From assembly GCA_903897605.1 (NCBI GenBank), contig CAIUCH010000013.1, positions 1-64,000 of the forward strand: DNA of 64,000 bases. The letters are read 5' to 3'. Shown piece by piece: positions 60,823-64,000 of this stretch. The stretch's first letter is position 1; each line of letters begins with the position of its first letter. A program made the position numbers and the translations under genes. This DNA is from an uncultured Alphaproteobacteria bacterium (GTDB lineage: Bacteria > Pseudomonadota > Alphaproteobacteria > Micropepsales > Micropepsaceae). The notes beneath the pieces are model-generated. The model did no database searches, had not been told where the DNA came from, and was given only the letters and a program-made list of their open reading frames with translations.

Positions 60823-61941
60823 ATGAAGCGGAACGCTCGGTTTCTGGCTATTTCCGGTTCCGCGCTTGGCGTGCTTGCCCTGATGTCGGGCACAAAGCTG
60901 CAAGCGGATGGCGAAGCGGCCTGGAACCAGCAAGCGGCGGCAAAATATCTCGATAGCCGCGAAACCGAGTGGCAGGCATGGGATCGTCCCCAAAAGGACC
61001 GAGGCACGCTTTGCATCTCGTGCCACACCCAGGCGTCGTATGGCCTGGCGCGGCCCGTCCTGCATGGCGCCATGAACGACGAAAATCAATCACCCGCCGA
61101 GCGAGCCATGCTGGCGAGCATCGAAAAGCGCGTCGGCGATTGGGCCCAGATGCAGCCCTTCTACAGCGACATCCCTTCGGGCGCAGGCAAGGAAGTCGAA
61201 TCCTACAACACCGAAGCCGTCTTGAACGCCTTCATCCTGAGCAGCTATGACCGCCGCAGCGGCCATATGGGCGAGGTGACGCGCAAGGCATTCGAAAACG
61301 CCTGGGCGCTTCAGTCCAAAAAGGGCCCGGATGCGGGGTCGTGGGTGTGGCAGAATTTCGGGCTTGCGCCATTTGAATCCAAAGAGTCCCAGTATCATTG
61401 GGCCGCCCTTATCGCGATGGCGATCGCAAAGGCTCCCGGCAATTACCGGTCCGATCCGGCGATTGCGGGAAATCTCGATTTGCTGAATTCCTATTTGCGC
61501 AGTCACTACGAGGCGCAGCCTTTGCTCAACAAGATCGTGGCGTATTGGGCGGCGGAGGCGTTTCCCGCGATCCTGGATTCGGACCAGCATTCTCAACTGG
61601 TGCAGCGGATCGACCAATTGCAGCATGCCGATGGCGGCTGGTGTCTGGCGGATTTGGGGCCGTGGGGCGCGCGGGCCGACAAATCGCCGGTCGAAACCCG
61701 TTCCGACGGCTATGCCACTGCCTTGATCGCGCTGGTGCGGGAGGAAGGCGGCACCGGGCGCGAGGATGCTCACCTGGCGCGCGGCCTCAAATGGCTGCTG
61801 GACAATCAGGATAAAAGCACGGGGGCCTGGACCGCCTGGTCGCTCAACAAATCGCGCGATCCGGCGTCGATACCCGCAAAGTTCATGAGCGATGCGGCCA
61901 CCGCCTATGCCGTTCTGGCGCTTGAAGAGGCAAAGCCCTAA
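60823..61941 (+). CDS. Exported squalene-hopene-cyclase-like alpha/alpha-barrel protein with CxxCH motif
   Basis: A 372-aa protein with an N-terminal hydrophobic signal (about residues 6-22). CISCH at 64-68 is a c-type-heme-like motif. The rest resembles the alpha/alpha-barrel of squalene-hopene cyclases: QW-like repeats QLQHADGGW (265-273) and QDKSTGAWTAW (329-339), plus a helical repeat pattern SDGYATALIALV. The cyclase acid motif DxDD is not seen, so hopene synthesis is unlikely. A heme- or metal-bearing periplasmic barrel is my inference. Confidence 0.65.
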   Translation: MKRNARFLAISGSALGVLALMSGTKLQADGEAAWNQQAAAKYLDSRETEWQAWDRPQKDRGTLCISCHTQASYGLARPVLHGAMNDENQSPAERAMLASIEKRVGDWAQMQPFYSDIPSGAGKEVESYNTEAVLNAFILSSYDRRSGHMGEVTRKAFENAWALQSKKGPDAGSWVWQNFGLAPFESKESQYHWAALIAMAIAKAPGNYRSDPAIAGNLDLLNSYLRSHYEAQPLLNKIVAYWAAEAFPAILDSDQHSQLVQRIDQLQHADGGWCLADLGPWGARADKSPVETRSDGYATALIALVREEGGTGREDAHLARGLKWLLDNQDKSTGAWTAWSLNKSRDPASIPAKFMSDAATAYAVLALEEAKP

Positions 61942-62117
61942 GCCGGAATTCCGCGCCTCGCCTGCGCCAGAATCGGACACATCTGTGCCGGTCCGCGCGC
62001 CACGGGCACGATCATCGAAAATCGCCCAGGCCCGCCGCCATCCCTGTCCCAAATCCGCACATTGGCGGTGGCACGATCCATGCCATGTCACCGGATAAGG
62101 CAGGACGGGAGAGCAAG

Positions 62118-62600
62118 ATGCGGGCTTATTCGTTTCGGATTCAGTCGGACGCGGAATTCAACCAGAATTCGACGCGCGGAAAATTCAACCGGGTGATGTC
62201 CAGCCTGAGGACGTCCATTCGCGCCTCCTCGATCCGTCCGGTGGTCTCATTGGAAGAGGCTCCGTCCCTCGTGCCCGTTGCCGCCAAACAAGCGGCCAAG
62301 CCGGCGCGCATGGCGGCCGCGACATTGATGCAAAAGCCGCTCCGTTTGCTGGAAGACGTCCGCGACGGCGCCGAGACAGACAAAGCCGGGTTTATTCCCT
62401 ATGGCAATTTCGCAATCCAGACCTGCGGCACCAAGAGCGGCGACTGGTTCGCGAACATCCGGTTCGCCGTCGGCAAATCCATGGCGGGCGCCCGTTGCGG
62501 CATCGTCGCCTATAAAACCGAAATCTATGCGTCAAAGAGCCTGGCTGTCGCGGACGCGCAGATCTGGATCGACGAATCCGTATCCTGCATGGCCGCTTAA
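62118..62600 (+). CDS. Hypothetical protein
   Basis: A 160-aa protein from the ATG at 62118 (GGGAGAG upstream). N-terminal half is Ser/Arg/Ala-rich; C-terminal half has GNFAIQTCGTKSGDWFANIRF and ARCGIVAYKTE with two Cys that may pair. No signal peptide or known family. Confidence 0.5.
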   Translation: MRAYSFRIQSDAEFNQNSTRGKFNRVMSSLRTSIRASSIRPVVSLEEAPSLVPVAAKQAAKPARMAAATLMQKPLRLLEDVRDGAETDKAGFIPYGNFAIQTCGTKSGDWFANIRFAVGKSMAGARCGIVAYKTEIYASKSLAVADAQIWIDESVSCMAA

Positions 62601-62632
62601 GGGCCGCATCGTTGCTGTTCGAGGTGAAGCAA

Positions 62633-62764
62633 ATGCACCGCATCCCCGAAGTCTTCGATATTCCCCGCCCGAAAATGGGCCACACCCTGCCCTGGCTCAC
62701 GGCGCTTTCAATGGCCGCCATCATCATCGGGGCAACCTTGGCGCTGGTGGTAGCCGGCGGCTAG
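62633..62764 (+). CDS. Tiny single-helix membrane protein
   Basis: A 43-aa protein starting MHRIPEVFDIPRPK, then one membrane segment (about residues 20-41) ending AGG. GAGGTG lies upstream. No family known; could be a small regulator of a membrane complex. Confidence 0.5.
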   Translation: MHRIPEVFDIPRPKMGHTLPWLTALSMAAIIIGATLALVVAGG

Positions 62765-62891
62765 GCCAATCGCGCCGGCCCCTTGGCTCTGGCGCGGCTG
62801 TGTCCGCTCGATCCAAAGCGCCCACCTTTTAAACAGGATTGTTGCGGGCACGCCCAGCCGAAGCGTAGAACAAGATCTTGCCGAGGGCGCC

Positions 62892-63353
62892 ATGCCAAAC
62901 CTGCAAAATCCCGTATTCGCCACCTATGCCATCGCGGCAGCCTTGATGATCCTCAAGGCCGTCGCCATGTCGTGGCTGACCGTAATTCGCATGATGCAGG
63001 CCAAGGGCGGCTATCGCTCGCCCGAGGATTTGAAGCGGACGCCGCTCAATCCTGCGCCAAATCCCGCGCAGCTGCAGCCCAATGAGCGGGTCGAGCGAAT
63101 TCGGCGGATCCAGATGAACGATCTGGAGAATCTGCCGTTTTTCCTGGCCGCCGGATTTCTCTATGTTCTCACCCAGCCCTCGTTGGCGCTGGCGCAGTGG
63201 CTCCTCTATGGCTATGTCGTGTCGCGGCTGCTGCATTTCGCGGCCTATGTCACCGGTCAGATCCACGAAGTCCGCGCCTTGTTCTGGAGCATCGGCTCGT
63301 TCATCCTCATCTTCATGACGGTTCAATCGCTGCTGGTGGCGCTCGGTCATTAG
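62892..63353 (+). CDS. MAPEG-family membrane protein
   Basis: A 153-aa four-helix membrane protein. ERVERIRRIQMNDLENLPFF is the hallmark of microsomal glutathione S-transferase 1-like MAPEG proteins, with Arg and Glu at the glutathione site. Glutathione-dependent conjugation or peroxidase activity is expected from the family. Confidence 0.85.
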   Translation: MPNLQNPVFATYAIAAALMILKAVAMSWLTVIRMMQAKGGYRSPEDLKRTPLNPAPNPAQLQPNERVERIRRIQMNDLENLPFFLAAGFLYVLTQPSLALAQWLLYGYVVSRLLHFAAYVTGQIHEVRALFWSIGSFILIFMTVQSLLVALGH

Positions 63354-63451
63354 GGGCATGCATCGCGGCCAATAAGCCGGCGGATTGCATTCGGTACGAT
63401 TTTGATCATTTCACCACATCGCCCCGCCAGGCCTTAGCTCCAGCCGAATAA

Positions 63452-63943
63452 TTATCGGCAGATAGTGTCGGACGCACTCAACAATTTGCGGATGAAGACG
63501 CGGACGACCTTGCCGTTGGAGGTCGCAAATCCGATCGCAGGATAGACGATCGCGCCCCTGCCCGTTTCATTGCCATTTGCGCAGACCGGCGGCCCCAGCT
63601 TTTCGCGCACCGCTGCGCCGGCGCTGCCGACACCCAGTCCGTCCACCGTGCGATAGGCCGGCGACGCGGTGGAGATTTCAAACGGCGCATCCTTGGCGAG
63701 GTCGAATGTCACCACCAGCTCGTCCGGCGATCCACCGTCGAGCCCTGGCACGCCATACCTGTAATAAGCCCGGTCGCCGCGCTGCTCGGTCTGGTTGGGC
63801 TCGCCCAATTCCCGGACCAGGGCGCCCTGGTCCGCCGGCTCCAGTTCGGCCTTCCCGATCCGCACGCCCGGAACAATGAGATGATCGCTGGGCAGCGGCT
63901 GCGCCATCGCATCGACCGGCGACATCCCGATCATCGCGGCCAT
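63452..63943 (-). CDS. Secreted hypothetical protein
   Basis: About 163 aa from the ATG at 63943; hydrophobic sequence continues upstream in frame (SRIILATL before MAAMIG), so the real start is probably a little further up, perhaps beyond the window edge or a non-ATG codon. Signal cleavage near AMAQ. The mature part is beta-like (VPGVRIGKAELEPAD, GLGVGSAGAAVREKLG, VVRVFIRKLL). No family recognised. Confidence 0.55.
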   Translation of the reverse strand: MAAMIGMSPVDAMAQPLPSDHLIVPGVRIGKAELEPADQGALVRELGEPNQTEQRGDRAYYRYGVPGLDGGSPDELVVTFDLAKDAPFEISTASPAYRTVDGLGVGSAGAAVREKLGPPVCANGNETGRGAIVYPAIGFATSNGKVVRVFIRKLLSASDTICR

Positions 63944-64000
63944 AAGCGTTGCGAGAATAATTCTGCTCAGTTTCCGTCTCCCGCGAAATCCTTGATTTCC

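Noticed and set aside
60823-61941. Functional squalene-hopene cyclase
   Set aside because: No DxDD catalytic motif, half the usual length, and a signal peptide.

Overview
The window is GC-rich chromosomal DNA, mostly above 60% GC by eye, with densely packed genes on both strands. Tat- and Sec-exported hydrolases, an alphaproteobacterial-style PEP-CTERM protein, an exported PQQ-type sugar dehydrogenase, PadR and ArsR regulators and many tiny Lys/Arg-rich proteins suggest a soil or plant-associated alphaproteobacterium, perhaps Rhizomicrobium/Micropepsaceae-like. That placement is inference; no rRNA, tRNA or other taxonomic marker was seen.

Layout. 1-2600: minus-strand remnant of a phage-type module with a small-terminase-like gene, a truncated large-terminase ATPase fused to an HExxH (SprT-like) tail, a virion-like protein and small proteins. 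2600-12300: housekeeping and hypothetical genes (HAD phosphatase, M50 protease, GNAT, LprI-like protein, a 652-aa Pro/Ala-rich lipoprotein, small secreted proteins). 12400-13770: a compact arsI-arsR-arsC operon with a visible promoter/operator. 13800-14400: a truncated gene duplicate and REP-like palindromes. 14480-29200: exported peptidases and hydrolases (class C beta-lactamase fold, M20, M28, S13), a TerB-like protein, a BatA-like VWA protein, an OmpA protein, a cold-shock/ArsC-like fusion and an LpxR-like outer-membrane protein.

29205-31180 is a low-GC (about 45-50%) island with the features of a retron: a strong sigma70-type promoter, a structured non-coding segment with a perfect 12-bp stem, a 58-aa hydrophobic-tailed protein, an XRE-type HTH protein, and a 315-aa reverse transcriptase with NAxxH, YVDD and (V/I)TG motifs. 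It ends at a nested palindromic terminator. This is the best candidate for a distinct biological system here, probably anti-phage defence; that role is inferred from what is known of retrons.

31172-64000 returns to high-GC accessory metabolism: a frameshifted hybrid histidine kinase, a PQQ-type sugar dehydrogenase, a sulfatase, tandem Tat-exported PhzF paralogues, a PadR/membrane-protein pair, esterases, a dienelactone hydrolase, a PEP-CTERM protein overlapping an L,D-transpeptidase, a CAP protein, an SPFH protein behind a possible leader peptide, an aldo/keto reductase, a TonB-like protein, an SGNH hydrolase, a Tat-exported DapA-like protein, a quinoprotein-like propeller, a divergent M28 peptidase, an ArsR/SRPBCC pair, a cyclase-fold protein with a CxxCH motif, and a MAPEG protein. 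Much of the window is envelope or periplasm biology with little evident operon structure beyond the pairs noted.
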